Origin: Micromonospora sp. M71_S20
Lineage (GTDB): Bacteria; Actinomycetota; Actinomycetes; Mycobacteriales; Micromonosporaceae
NCBI RefSeq assembly: GCF_003664255.1
Contig: NZ_RCCV01000004.1
Location: 62,001-126,000 of the forward strand
Reading direction: 5' to 3'
DNA length: 64,000 nucleotides
Below the pieces are notes generated by a model. The model saw only the letters and a list, made by a program, of their open reading frames with translations. It had not been told where the DNA came from and searched no databases. How positions within the stretch are numbered: the first letter of the stretch is position 1; each line of letters starts with the position of its first letter. This document shows positions 28,670 to 37,965 of this stretch, piece by piece. Position numbers and translations under genes: made by a program.

Positions 28670-29764
28670 TCAGTGCTGGTCGAGTGGCAGCGCCAGGTCG
28701 ACGACCGTGTAGTCGCCGAAGGTGCCCTGCTTGTCGGCGTCGCCGGTGAGCATGTCGATCTTGTAGAGCTTGCTGTCGTGGTTGACGTGCAGGACCGCGT
28801 AGCCCTTGTTGTAGACGGCCTTGTCGTCGCGGATGCTGCTGTAGATGTCGAAGCCGGCCCAGATGCCGGCGTCGACGCCGAGCTTGCCGGTGGCGGCCAG
28901 CTGGCCGGCGTTGGCCGGGGACTGTACCGCGACCTGGTCACGCTTGGTGTCGATGTCGAACAGGGTGGTGGCGGTGTCCGGGTCGAGGTCGTTGTTGGTG
29001 TACGCGGCTCCGGTCACTCCCTTGGCGGCGTCCGTCGACGGCGGGTAGGTCAGTGTGCCGTCCTCGATGGTGGTGTCGTCGTTGACGTTGTGCCGCAGGT
29101 TCTGGCCCTGGTCGCTGATGACCCGCAGCCGGTCCGCAGCCGGGTTGAAGTCGACACCGAAGTAGCGGCCCTTGAGCGGGACGCTGAGCTGGCTGACCTC
29201 GGTGGCCTTCGCGTCACGGGTGGAGATGAGGTAGATTCCGCCCTCGTCGCCGACGCCGTACAGGCGGCCGTTCTGGACCCGGTAGTCGATGCCGACGAGC
29301 TTCTCGCCGTCCTCCAGCCACACCCGGCCGATGGTGCAGGCGTCCCACGGCTTGTCGACGTCGAACTTGATCAGCTTCTGGTCGTCGGTCAGCCCGATGG
29401 CCTTGAGCCCATCCCGGCCGTCCTTCCTGCCGTACGTCGACCGGTGCTCGTTCTTGTCGTACTTCGACCAGTAGTAGTCCTCGTCCTTGTGGTCGTCGTA
29501 CTTCGACCAGTGGCGGTCCTCGTGCTTGTCGTCGTACTTCGACCAGTAGCCGCTCTTGTCGTCGTCGTATCGCGACTTGTGGTCTTTGTTCTTGTCGTAG
29601 CGGTCCTTGTCGTGGTCGTAGTAGGAGTGACACGACTTGTCGCGGTGGTGCTTCCCGTCGTCCCACGACCCGCCATCGGCGGCGGCCGGGCCGGCGAACG
29701 CCCCGACTCCGACAGCAACCGACAGACCAGCGACCAGCACACCCCTGTTGAGCAGATACCTCAT
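28670..29764 (-). CDS. Secreted DUF4394-like protein with charged repeat region
   Basis: 364 residues from ATG 29764 (MRYLLNRGVLVAGLSVAVG); the ORF is open further upstream but this start gives a proper signal peptide (cleavage near AAADGG). Residues ~35-115 are extremely rich in Asp, Lys, Tyr, His and Trp with a repeated unit WSKYDDK/HEDRHWSKYDDHKDE, which looks like a flexible or metal-binding stalk. The C-terminal ~230 residues resemble DUF4394 (LKAIGLTDDQKLIKFDVD, YRVQNGRLYGVGDEGGIYLI, GRYFGVDFNPAADRLRVISD), a beta-propeller-like domain of unknown function. Exported, destination cell wall or outside. Followed by a strong hairpin. Confidence 0.8.
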   Translation of the reverse strand: MRYLLNRGVLVAGLSVAVGVGAFAGPAAADGGSWDDGKHHRDKSCHSYYDHDKDRYDKNKDHKSRYDDDKSGYWSKYDDKHEDRHWSKYDDHKDEDYYWSKYDKNEHRSTYGRKDGRDGLKAIGLTDDQKLIKFDVDKPWDACTIGRVWLEDGEKLVGIDYRVQNGRLYGVGDEGGIYLISTRDAKATEVSQLSVPLKGRYFGVDFNPAADRLRVISDQGQNLRHNVNDDTTIEDGTLTYPPSTDAAKGVTGAAYTNNDLDPDTATTLFDIDTKRDQVAVQSPANAGQLAATGKLGVDAGIWAGFDIYSSIRDDKAVYNKGYAVLHVNHDSKLYKIDMLTGDADKQGTFGDYTVVDLALPLDQH

Positions 29765-29897
29765 GTCCAGCACCCTTCCGTCACGGAAAGACCGAAAGCA
29801 TCCGATCGGTCCCAGCAACATGAGAACAGCTCGCAGAAGCCCTCGGAGCGACAACGGGTGGTGGTGAACCCTTTCGGCTGAAAGAAGCCCTGACCAG

Positions 29898-30353
29898 CTA
29901 AAACACCGAGAACCGGCCCGGCCTGCTACGCGCTCGTCGATCCCAGTGATCGGCGCAGCTCGGCCGCTGCGGCAGCCGCCACAGCGTCTTGTCGCGCAGG
30001 CTGACGTCGAGGCGCCACAGCGCGGCGACCTGGTCGCGGGTCAACGCCCGGGTGGTGTCCACGGTGACCTTCGGCCGGACCCAGCCTGCGGTGGGATCGC
30101 CGACGATCCAGCCGGCCGACTCGCGCCACCCGGTGAGCGCGGAGCGCAGGGTGGACAGGTGCCGGACCCGGGTGGCCGGGGCAGTGGCGCCGAACGCCGC
30201 CGTGTACGCGAGCGTGGTCCGAGCCTGACGGGACTTGACGGTGGTCCCGGGCGACCAGGCGCTGGCGGCGACGTGCGCAACGAGGAACGTCTCGACGGCG
30301 TGGGCGAAGGTCGGCGTCGCGATTGACGTCTTGAGCTTATGGACCTGACCCAC
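29898..30353 (-). pseudogene. N-terminal fragment of a tyrosine recombinase
   Basis: The start MGQVHKLKTSIATPTFAHAVETFLVAH and RHLSTLRSALTGWRESAGWIVGDPTAG match the core-binding domain of actinobacterial integrases, continuing ALTRDQVAALWRLDVSLRDKTLWRL. The catalytic domain should then begin (LYETAARA-type sequence), but the frame goes to unrelated sequence and stops. Catalytic residues are absent, so the fragment is dead or at most DNA-binding. Confidence 0.75.
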
Positions 30354-30467
30354 CGCGCACCTTAACCGCTCGTCGAGAAAATGCGTACGGGGCGAGGGTG
30401 TCAGAGCGGTACGACACTTCGGCGCCTGCGCTGCTCGTTGCCCGGCGGCGTGGTCGCGCCGGTTCGA

Positions 30468-30502
30468 GTTATCGCGGGAAACCGGTGATTTCCCGCGATA
30501 AC
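30468..30502. repeat. 14-bp perfect inverted repeat
   Basis: GTTATCGCGGGAAA (30468-30481) and TTTCCCGCGATAAC (30489-30502) around the loop CCGGTGA. It lies in a non-coding stretch 115 bp upstream of the integrase fragment. It could be a recombination or terminator structure; no gene lies between 30354 and 30693. Confidence 0.6.
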
Positions 30503-30693
30503 CCTAAATCATGGTGTTTCAAGACTAGTGGCAGCGCCCCGGCCGCCGTCCTCGTCGGGTACGCGGCGGGCCAGACCTGATTCCGCGTCGCTAGTTTTCG
30601 ACAGTGAAGGCGTGCCCGCCGTGGCGATTGGCGTAGCGGTTGCAGTACCACCCGGTCGGGCTCTGCGCCGGGCAGCATTCGGGTCGCTGGTAG

Positions 30694-31221
30694 TCAGTCG
30701 TCTGGTGGGAGAGCGACATCCAGGAACTCGTGGTAACAGTCCGTGCCGGCGAGTTTCCCGTCGAGGGCAAGCGCTTCACGGATGGACTCACCGCTGATCT
30801 TCGGAGAGATGCCCAGTTCTCGATCAGCCTCGCCGACGATCTCGGCCACAACGGCGGCGGCCTTCGTCGGCTCGTGGCGGACCAGCCAGTCGAGCATCTC
30901 AGCCACCGGTGCGGCGAGGGGGTAGCTGACCTGCTCTTGTGGGTTGCCGCCAGACCGCTGCCAATGTGCGAACTCCCAGAGCACTGCAGAGCGGATCGTG
31001 TTGCTCAAGCTCTCGACCGGGATGATTTTGTCGCGGTTTGCGACAACGGACCAAGCGAGGGTGTTGGCGACGTCCCGTATCCGCGGCTGCGTGCGCCAGC
31101 GCAAGGCGAACAGATTTCGGCGTTCGGGACGCTCCCACAGATCGCAGAGAAAGGCCTCGGTGAACCATCCCCATAGCTCCGTCTCGCCGACGGACAAGTT
31201 GCGGTGCTCTCGGTCGGCCAT
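30694..31221 (-). CDS. Hypothetical protein
   Basis: 175 residues, soluble and largely helical, no signal peptide. Notable stretches: ETELWGWFTEAFLCDLWERPERR, SNTIRSAVLWEFAHWQRSGG and MLDWLVRHEPTKAAAVVAEIVGEADRELG. I do not recognise the family. It sits between an integrase fragment and an ISAs1 pseudogene, a typical place for cargo of mobile DNA. The start is ATG 31221, without an obvious ribosome binding site. Confidence 0.5.
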   Translation of the reverse strand: MADREHRNLSVGETELWGWFTEAFLCDLWERPERRNLFALRWRTQPRIRDVANTLAWSVVANRDKIIPVESLSNTIRSAVLWEFAHWQRSGGNPQEQVSYPLAAPVAEMLDWLVRHEPTKAAAVVAEIVGEADRELGISPKISGESIREALALDGKLAGTDCYHEFLDVALPPDD

Positions 31222-31294
31222 CGTGCTGGCGATGCCGTCGCGAGAGCGACGGCATCAAGGTTCTCTACGCCATGCTGATCGCCCGAAGTGAGTC

Positions 31295-32465
31295 ATGCCC
31301 GCGCTGCCATCATCGCTGATCTCGTCCCTGTCCTGCGCACCGGCTCTGACCGTTGCCGAAACCGCTGGTGGGCTGCCCGAGGCGCTCGCCGGTCTGCCTG
31401 ATCCACGCGCCAGGCGAGGTGTCCGGCATCGGCTGACAGTCGTGGTCACCGTAGCCGTGTGTGCTGTGGTCGCCGGCTACCGCTCGTACGCCGCGATCGC
31501 CGAATGGGTCGCCGACGTGCCGGCGGCAACGGCTCTCGCCTTGGGCATGACTGCCGAACGGCGCCCATCGGAGGCGATGATCCGTCGGCTGTTGCAGGCT
31601 ATGGACCCGCAGCTACTGACCGCGGCGATCAGTGTCTGGCTCGCGGGTCGGGCCACCGCCACCACCTCGACGGCCGGCCGGGCGATCGCCGTCGACGGCA
31701 AGACCCTGCGCGGCTCCCGCACCACCGACACCGCCGCCCGGCACGTGATGACCGCCTGCGACCAGGCCGCCGGCGTGGTCCTGGCCAGCATCGACGTCGA
31801 CGGCAAGACCAACGAGATCACCCGATTTGCGCCGCTGCTCGACCAGATCAGCGACCTACGCGACGCCGTCAATCACCGCCGACGCCCTGCACTGCCAACG
31901 CGAGCACGTCACCTACCTCGCGCAACGCGGCGCGCACTGGATCCTGACCGTCAAAGGCAACCAACCCCACCTGCACGCCCAGCTCACCGCGCTGCCCTGG
32001 CGGGCAGTCCCGGACGCCGCCCGCGACACCGACCGCGGACACGGCCGCCGCGAGATCCGCAGCTGCAAGATCCTGACGATCTCCACCGGCATCGACTTCC
32101 CGCACGCCGCCCAAGCCATCCAGATCCGCCGCCGCAGACGCCGTCTCGACCAGCCGAAACGCTTTACCACCGAGACCGTCTACGCCATCACCGATCTCCG
32201 CGTCCACCAGGCGAAACCGGCACAACTGACCGGCTGGATCCGCGGGCACTGGTCGATCGAAAACAAGGTCCACTGGGTACGCGACGTCACCTACGACGAA
32301 GACCGTAGCCAGATCCGCACCGGCACCGGCCCCGAGGTCATGGCCGCTTTGCGCAACGCCGCGATCGGCGCCCTGCGCCTGACCGGAGTCACCAACATCG
32401 CCGCCGCCAACCAACATCACGCCCGCGACAGCACCCGCCCGCTGGCACTACTCGGCGTCATCTGA
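31295..32465 (+). pseudogene. ISAs1-family transposase with one frameshift
   Basis: The first frame carries the N-terminal DDE_Tnp_1-associated part (LAGLPDPRARRGVRHRL, VAGYRSYAAIAEWVAD) and RAIAVDGKTLRGSR (first D). It runs to SDLRDAV, where one extra A (around 31870) shifts the frame; the protein continues in the other frame as ITADALHCQREHVTYLAQRG (second D) and GHWSIENKVHWVRDVTYDEDRSQ (E) to LALLGVI-stop. Only one base separates it from a full ISAs1 transposase. No slippery heptamer was seen, so mutation is more likely than programmed shifting. Confidence 0.85.
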
Positions 32466-32645
32466 CGACTTTGCCGGGGCCCTGGCCAGTGGGTGCTGAC
32501 GTCGATGATAGTGAGGTGGACGGTTAGCCGGTCCTTGTGTCCGCTCGGATGAGCGGCATTGCCTCACGAGGAATTAGATCGGTAGGCTGAGCGCCGATCA
32601 CGCAACGTAGGTGATTGGCCTAGGTGTCTGCCGACAGGAGACCTT

Positions 32646-33158
32646 GTGTTCAGACGAGTTATGAAAATTGGGATCGCCCTGCTGATCTGTGTCGGTGGCG
32701 TCGGGGCGGGCGCCCTGCCAGCGCAAGCTTTTCCCGTCGATCCCTGCGATGTGTGGGTCGACTGCACGCCGCCGCCCCCGCCGCCCCCGTCAGGACCGGC
32801 GTACAACCTACAGGGCGTCATTCAGAACGAGGGTTCGGAAGTTCATCCGGACGGCTATCTCCACGGCCGCCGGGCGAAGATCCGGGGGTACTCGCGGCTC
32901 GCCACCTGGGGCAACGATCGGGTCGATGCGGACTATATCAACGTCCGGTGCTTTGCCTACGATGCGTTGGGCGGTTACAGGACCGATTACGATTCGGAGA
33001 ATGGCGGCGCGCTCGTTGACGTGAGCTTCGTTTCGAACTACGTCACGGGCAGTACTCCCGCCGCCCGCACGATCACCGTGAGCTGCACCCACCACGCCAC
33101 CAAGAATGGCGTTACCTACGAAACGACCAGCTCCACCGCTATTCAGCTGGCGATCTGA
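32646..33158 (+). CDS. Small secreted protein, unknown function
   Basis: 170 residues from GTG 32646, with AGGAGA 6 bases upstream. The signal peptide (MKIGIALLICVGGVGAGALP) is cleaved near AQA-F. The mature part starts with a Cys pair (CDVWVDC), a proline run and then a beta-rich domain (YLHGRRAKIRGYSRLATWGN, DYINVRCFAYDALGGYRTDY, ARTITVSCTHHAT) with two further cysteines, suggesting two disulfides. Family not recognised. Exported outside the cytoplasmic membrane. Followed by a hairpin at 33257. Confidence 0.7.
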   Translation: MFRRVMKIGIALLICVGGVGAGALPAQAFPVDPCDVWVDCTPPPPPPPSGPAYNLQGVIQNEGSEVHPDGYLHGRRAKIRGYSRLATWGNDRVDADYINVRCFAYDALGGYRTDYDSENGGALVDVSFVSNYVTGSTPAARTITVSCTHHATKNGVTYETTSSTAIQLAI

Positions 33159-33617
33159 TCCCGCTGGCTGATGATCAATCACTCGCCCAGCAATGGTCAC
33201 AGGCTCGGTCCCATGTACGTAACACGCCTCATCCTGCGGGGCGGGCAGCGAGCACTGCCGGCCCGGGATCACTCCCGGGCCGGCGCAGGCCTCGGTGGTC
33301 AGCAGCAGGCGGACAGTGCGGCCACCGACCGGCCCATGCCTGGTCGGACGCGTACGGGAGGTAGCGGTGACCTCCTCCCGCAGCACCTGCTGACTCATGA
33401 TGGCCAAGTCGACCTCCACCCCATCACCCGACCTGACAGCCGCGAGCCGCGTCGACTTACAGGGAACGCTTTTCATCGTGGTTTCGGCTGGTCTGGACGG
33501 GCTGTAATTTCGTTGTCAGTCCCAGGGTGGATCCTGGATCCCGCTGGGGTGCAGGTGATCGGCGGATGTCCGGAGGAATCACGGCTGGGCCACGGCTCGG
33601 AAGATGGAACGCCCGGC
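33159..33617. other. Intergenic region without a convincing gene
   Basis: A few short ORFs on both strands lack ribosome binding sites and family resemblance. Apart from the hairpin at 33257-33284 nothing functional is recognised. Confidence 0.4.
33257..33284 (+). terminator. 12-bp perfect hairpin
   Basis: 33257-33268 pairs with 33273-33284 around TCAC. It stands ~100 bp after the secreted protein gene and may serve both it and the convergent terpene cyclase. Confidence 0.6.
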
Positions 33618-34558
33618 TCAGGCGTATCGGGCGGCTGCCAGCGACCAGTCGTACGTGGCCCGGATCCAGTTGCGCCGCGCGGTGACGGCCGGCCGCAGCC
33701 TGTCGTCCCCGGTGGCGAGGATCACCGCCTCCGTCGTCAGGTACGCCGACAGTGACTCGTTGAACCGGTCGGCCGCCGCCCGCAGGGCCGACGACTCGTC
33801 GCTCCCGGTCCCGCCCGCGGCGATCACGGCGACCAGGTTGTGCACGTCCGGCCGGGCGAGGTTCTCCTTGCCGTACGAGAAGACGTCGTTGCACCAGCAG
33901 ACCAGGTCGGCGGCGAGCAGGTCGAGCGCGACCAGCGCCGGCTCGGTGCGGCTCGCCGCGTCCGGCAGCACCCCGGCGGCCAGTTCGGTGAGGGTGAAGC
34001 TGGGGTGGACCGCGCCCGTGTGCCGGCGCATCTGGACGTACTCGGCCAGCTCCGGCACCCGCCCGTGCTCCCGGTTCGCCGCCTCCCAGAGCAGTGCCAG
34101 CAGGTACTCCCGCACCTCGCCGACGAAGCGCAGCAGGAACCCCGGCGTCCCGGCGTCCCGGACCCGCTGGCACAGGTCGCCCAGCGCCGCGCCGAGCGGC
34201 CCGGCGGGGGCGGGCCCGTCGGTCGGAATCCCGTGCCCGTCCAGCACGTCCAGCAGGGCCGCGACGGTCGGCGCCAGCTGGGTGGGGGCGGCGCCGAGGC
34301 CGTCCTCGTCGCAGGCGTCGTCCATCACGAACAGCCAGGAGATCAGGTCGGCGAGCAGCCGCAGCCGGTCGACCGGCCCCTCCGGGCAGGCCCGCCCGGC
34401 CAGCCCGGAAGCGTCGGCCCGGCGCAGCCGGTGCCCGTTACTGATCAGCCCGTGGCTGAGCGCCCACTCGATGCTCTCCCGTGCCACCCGATCGGTGGCG
34501 TCGTGCTGGGACGCGGGAAAGGGGGTTCCGTTAGCGCCGAGACCGCAAAGGCCCGCAT
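33618..34558 (-). CDS. Class I terpene cyclase, apparent frameshift near start
   Basis: The long frame (GTG 34487 to 33618, 289 residues) has the aspartate-rich motif MDDACDEDG, the NSE triad in CWCNDVFSYGKE and the C-terminal RY pair (AAARYA), so the catalytic core is whole. It lacks the usual ~20-25 N-terminal residues. In the next frame an ATG at 34558 with AGGGGG 4-5 bases upstream reads MRAFAVSALTEPPFP, and the long frame, extended backwards, reads PFPASQHDATDRVARES. The two join in the run CCCCCTTTCCC (34517-34527). Either a one-base frameshift or a sequencing error lies there; corrected, the protein is ~313 residues. The product cannot be predicted and no methyltransferase or P450 is adjacent. 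Confidence 0.8.
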
Positions 34559-34855
34559 GGTGCCCCCTGCCGCGCCGCCCCCCGACGGGACGGCGCGGGA
34601 CAGCGTACGGGAGCAGAGATCGGTGACGGTCGTTGGGGGAGAGATGCCCTCAGGCCCTCGTGTGACTGCTTCCGCACACGTCGTCACATGCCCAGGTCGG
34701 CGCTGCGGAGTCGGTCGGTCAGCGCCGCCGGCCCGTCGATCTGCACCCGGGCCACCCGCTGCCGGCCGGAGAGGAACAGAGTTATCCTTCCCTAACGGCC
34801 GTTGAGCAGCATCCCCTTCATGACTGGTTCGGTGTGATTCAGGGATACTTCGCGT

Positions 34856-35572
34856 ATGCGCAGCCATGCCTTCGCCTTGATCTCCTGCCTGCTGCTGGCG
34901 GGCTGCACCACGGGCGAGGCCGCCGCACCATCGGCGGCTCCCGCCACGACCGCGTCACCGGCCCCATCGTCCGCCACGTCGGCGCCGACACCCGCGACGG
35001 CCGCGATTCCGACCGAACCGCTCCGGCTGACCGATGAAATGACCCGGCCCGGGGCGCGACTGCGGTTCGGTGAGAAGGCGATCGTGCCCGTCCGCCACTA
35101 TTACCCCCTGCTGAAGACCTACGCCGAAGGCGTGCTCGGCATCGTGGTGCAGCGCATCCAGACGACCCCGGGTTCGGAGGTCCAGGGCAACTTCGACGAA
35201 GACAGCAGGGCGGTACTGAAGCGCCACACCGCGTACTACGCCAAGATCATCATCACCAACGAGAGTGGCAATGCCTTCTCGCCGGGCACGCCGCGCTTTA
35301 CCGGCGAGTTCGGCGACTTCGGTCCCGCCGTCACCGTGACCGGCGAGATGCGGCTGCCGAGCTGCCGAGAAGGGTACCCACCCGATTCCGACGAGTTCGA
35401 TCGCAAGGGCGCCGAATGGAAGACCTGCTTGCTCGCCGTGTCATCACGTTCCCGCCCGATGACGGAGGTGCGGTACGGCGGCCCGCCGTACGGCAAGGAG
35501 ATTCAGTTCGAACAAGACCCGTCACCGGACTTCAACAAACACTACGACCTCGGAGCGATCACCTGGTCCTAA
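34856..35572 (+). CDS. Lipoprotein, unknown function
   Basis: 238 residues. The signal peptide ends in the lipobox LLLAGC with Cys17, followed by a long Ala/Pro/Thr/Ser linker to about residue 55. The remaining domain (ARLRFGEKAIVPVRHYYPLL, YYAKIIITNESGNAFSPGTP, FGPAVTVTGEMRLPSC) looks like a beta-sandwich with one disulfide; resembles small actinobacterial lipoproteins of unknown role. Anchored to the outer face of the membrane. The stop codon TAA (35570-35572) lies in the first bases of an insertion-sequence end, so the natural C-terminus may have been different. Confidence 0.75.
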   Translation: MRSHAFALISCLLLAGCTTGEAAAPSAAPATTASPAPSSATSAPTPATAAIPTEPLRLTDEMTRPGARLRFGEKAIVPVRHYYPLLKTYAEGVLGIVVQRIQTTPGSEVQGNFDEDSRAVLKRHTAYYAKIIITNESGNAFSPGTPRFTGEFGDFGPAVTVTGEMRLPSCREGYPPDSDEFDRKGAEWKTCLLAVSSRSRPMTEVRYGGPPYGKEIQFEQDPSPDFNKHYDLGAITWS

Positions 35573-35630
35573 CTTGATCTTTAACCTATGGCGGCCGTTC
35601 GGTGACCCCGGCTGGTCATGGTGACAGCCA
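35568..35630 (+). mobile_element. Isolated end of the amber-transposase element family
   Basis: CTAACTTGATCTTTAACCT, then GGTGACCCCG, TGGTCATGG and GACAGCC, follow the left end at 19833-19890 closely, with several substitutions, and then stop. The transposase does not follow. A relic of an insertion or one-ended event that now provides the stop codon of the lipoprotein gene. Confidence 0.75.
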
Positions 35631-35741
35631 TACCTACCTGGGCACCTGAGGTCGTACGCCGACACACGCTTGAGCGCCCGGTTGGCGACCAGCGCGATCA
35701 GCACCCGTTCGACGTCGACCTCGGGGCGGCCAGCACCGAGC

Positions 35742-35963
35742 ATGCCGCTCAGGATCATCGTGCTCCTGGAACTGCTAATCGCGCCAGCCGCTCTTCTTCC
35801 CCCACTCGCCGTGTTGGCTTTGCTCGTCACGATCTGCACTGCCTTGGCCGTCACCCGAGCGCTCAGCGCCTCCGTACCGCGAAAGGTGATCAAAGGCCGG
35901 CGGCGGCAGGAGGAACGCGTGGCTGAGGAAGCTGTCAGCAGATGGCGCCGAGAGAACCTGTGA
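35742..35963 (+). CDS. Small membrane protein
   Basis: 73 residues from ATG 35742 (the ORF is open from 35670 but that part is not membrane-like). One or two hydrophobic helices (RIIVLLELLIAPAALLPPLAVLALLVTICTAL) precede a basic, cytoplasmic tail (PRKVIKGRRRQEERVAEEAV). Function unknown. It may form a unit with the following membrane protein gene. Confidence 0.5.
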   Translation: MPLRIIVLLELLIAPAALLPPLAVLALLVTICTALAVTRALSASVPRKVIKGRRRQEERVAEEAVSRWRRENL

Positions 35964-36121
35964 CCCGTAAGGTGCCCCCGGAACCGAGCGGCCCGACAAG
36001 GTGGGGCGCGCCGGTCCTCGGGGGGTCTGGTGCTTGCGGCATCACGGAGGCAGTCTGTTGTCGACACAGATCGACCGCCGTTCTCGTCCCGGAGGACGGC
36101 ACGCCGGAAGGGAGCAGGACG

Positions 36122-36394
36122 GTGAACGTGGAACGCGACAGGAGTGACCGAAACGTCGGCGAGGAGATCGACGCCTACGACCGCGCGGTACGCCGGGCAC
36201 ACGTCAAGCGCCACGTCCTGTTCTCGGTGACAGGGGCGCTCGTGTTCACGCTCCTGGCCGGCGTCGTGGGGCTGGTGCTGGACGGTGTCGACGCGATGGT
36301 CAAGCTGGGCGGCTACACCTTCCTGGCCACGGTCCTCATCGGCGTCATCGACGTCGGCTACCGGCTCTACGCGATGCGCGACGAGGACATATGA
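36122..36394 (+). CDS. Small two-helix membrane protein
   Basis: 90 residues from GTG 36122, preceded by GGAAGGGAGCAGGA; the upstream open frame is not coding-like. A charged N-terminus (ERDRSDRNVGEEIDAYDRAV) is followed by helices HVLFSVTGALVFTLLAGVVG and GGYTFLATVLIGVIDVGYRL. No family recognised. Confidence 0.55.
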   Translation: MNVERDRSDRNVGEEIDAYDRAVRRAHVKRHVLFSVTGALVFTLLAGVVGLVLDGVDAMVKLGGYTFLATVLIGVIDVGYRLYAMRDEDI

Positions 36395-36654
36395 CGACGT
36401 CGGGCCGTCATCGTCGTCCGGACTGTGCTTACGAACATCATCTAACCCATCCCCGGCTTGGTGGTTACCGGGCCGGGGCTTAGCGCCAACTTCCGTTCCG
36501 TTCTTCCTCAACCCCCACCTCGTGCCCAGCCGCCACCGGGACCCCACCCGACCAATCGTGGCGCTCCTCAGCGTGCGGCCCATCTTGAGATCCAGATTCG
36601 GGCATTGGGAGTAAAAGCTGCGAACAGGGCAGGACGGTTTCTCCAAGTCCCACT
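36395..36654. other. Intergenic region without a gene
   Basis: No ORF with coding character; probably spacer plus the outer end of the decayed element that follows. Confidence 0.4.
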
Positions 36655-37424
36655 GACGGCAGCCGGTCGACCTGCAGCAGGATCACGGTGCCATCGATGA
36701 TCGGCAGCGGGCCGTGCTGGGGCGGTCCAGGCGGTCGGTGGGTGAGCCCGGGGTGCAGTCGGTGCGCGGTTGCGGCGCCGTAGCGACGGGTGTCGGTGGT
36801 CGTGGTCACGTCCGGGGCGCCCCAGCTGCTCGGGTCACCGAAGATGAACTCGCCGCCATGCCCTCGTGGGCGGCCGGTGCTGCCGGGCAGCCGCTGGACC
36901 ACGTCGCGCAACTGCTCGGCGGTGGCAGCGTCGTCGCCGGGCGCCAGCCGGCGGGCGTCCAACGGTGCGGTCGACGAGGTGCGCCCGGCCTCCAGGGCGG
37001 TGACGATTGAGTACGGCCAGCCCGGAACCCCGTTGTGGGTGTCCTTGCCGCGACCGTAGGTGTGGCACAGCACCCGCTGCGGGCAGGTGTGCGCCTCCGG
37101 CCGCAGCCAGTAGGTCGCATCCACCGCCAGGACGGTCCGCCCGTCCGCGGCCCGCGGCACCGTCACCACCGCGGTGCGCAGCCGCGCGATGTCGATCCGG
37201 CCGCGGTTCAACGCCGCGTACAGCCGAGCCGCGGCCGCGGCGGTGCTCACCCAACAGCGACAACTCCACCAGCGACCGCACCGGCCCGTCGGCGCACATC
37301 AGCGCATCTGCCAGCTCGAACAACGCATCCCCACGAGCGGTCAGACAGGCGTGGAACTCACGCCGGAACGCGGCCAGCCGCCCGACCTCATCGGTCGACT
37401 CGACATCGTGCACACTGATCATCA
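36655..37424 (-). pseudogene. Decayed relative of the amber-mutated transposase
   Basis: Starts ATGATCAGTGTGCACGATG (37424), giving MISVHDVESTDEVGRLAAFR and VRSLVELSLLGEHRRG. A frameshift near 37245 follows, and the sequence continues as ARLYAALNRGRIDIARLRTA and LCHTYGRGKD, PGWPYSIVTALEAG. At RDVVQRL about 55 residues, including the VADAGYD catalytic stretch, are deleted before GRPRGHGGEF. The end at VDRLPS lacks the rest. Clearly dead. Related to 19949-21415. Confidence 0.85.
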
Positions 37425-37641
37425 GGCTCTGTCTCACATTCGGTGGCGACAGAAAGTAGCGAACAAGCCCCTCCCGTGTGGCAGTGTGTCCAAAGTGGCG
37501 CAATCGGGACAGACCGCATTAGGAGGCCGTCGATGCGGCTCCCCGCGGAGACCAGCCAGCCCTGAAGCGCCGGCTTCGGAGGCTCGCACGCAGGCCTGCA
37601 ATGTTGCTACGGACTTTAACCACCGAATGTGAGCCAGAGCC
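37425..37641. mobile_element. MITE-like element with ISL3-type ends
   Basis: 217 bp with 22-bp terminal inverted repeats differing at one base: GGCTCTGTCTCACATTCGGT at 37425 and its near complement ending 37641. The left repeat matches the ISL3 element end at 26371. The interior has no gene and no resemblance to the ISL3 transposase. No clear 8-bp target duplication was found (GATCATCA against GAAATCGC). It sits at the start codon of the decayed transposase. Confidence 0.75.
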
Positions 37642-37895
37642 GAAATCGCCACACTCCCGATTGGCGGCCGGCCTGGGGATCCGGCCAGTGCGCCAGCGGC
37701 GTCTCACTGGGTGGCACGATCCAGCCGGTCGTCCACCGGCCCAAAATCACCCGCCCCTGCAGCGGTACGGTCACCCAAGGGGACGCCAGCCGTCTCGGCG
37801 GCTGGTGGGTACGAGCAGGCGGGCGTGCGGGTCGTACCGCTCGTATGCCTGTTCCAGGTACTCGGCCTCAGCGCCGATAGCAGTCACGCAAGGGT
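37642..37895. other. Spacer between MITE and IS5 element
   Basis: A minus-strand frame VTAIGAEAEYLEQAYERYDP ending PLG-stop could be the front of a gene, but its continuation is missing. No reliable gene. Confidence 0.3.
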
Positions 37896-37965
37896 CTGAG
37901 AGGGTGGTTCGGGGGTCTATGTCCGTTGTGGGTTTGGCTGCGGGGTAGAGGCCCTGCTCGTGGTG

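Noticed and set aside
31295..32465. Programmed frameshift in ISAs1 transposase
   Set aside because: No slippery heptamer at the frame change; a single extra A fits a mutation.
33171..33476. Small ORFs on both strands between the secreted protein and terpene cyclase
   Set aside because: No ribosome binding site, no family resemblance, and a terminator-like hairpin lies within.
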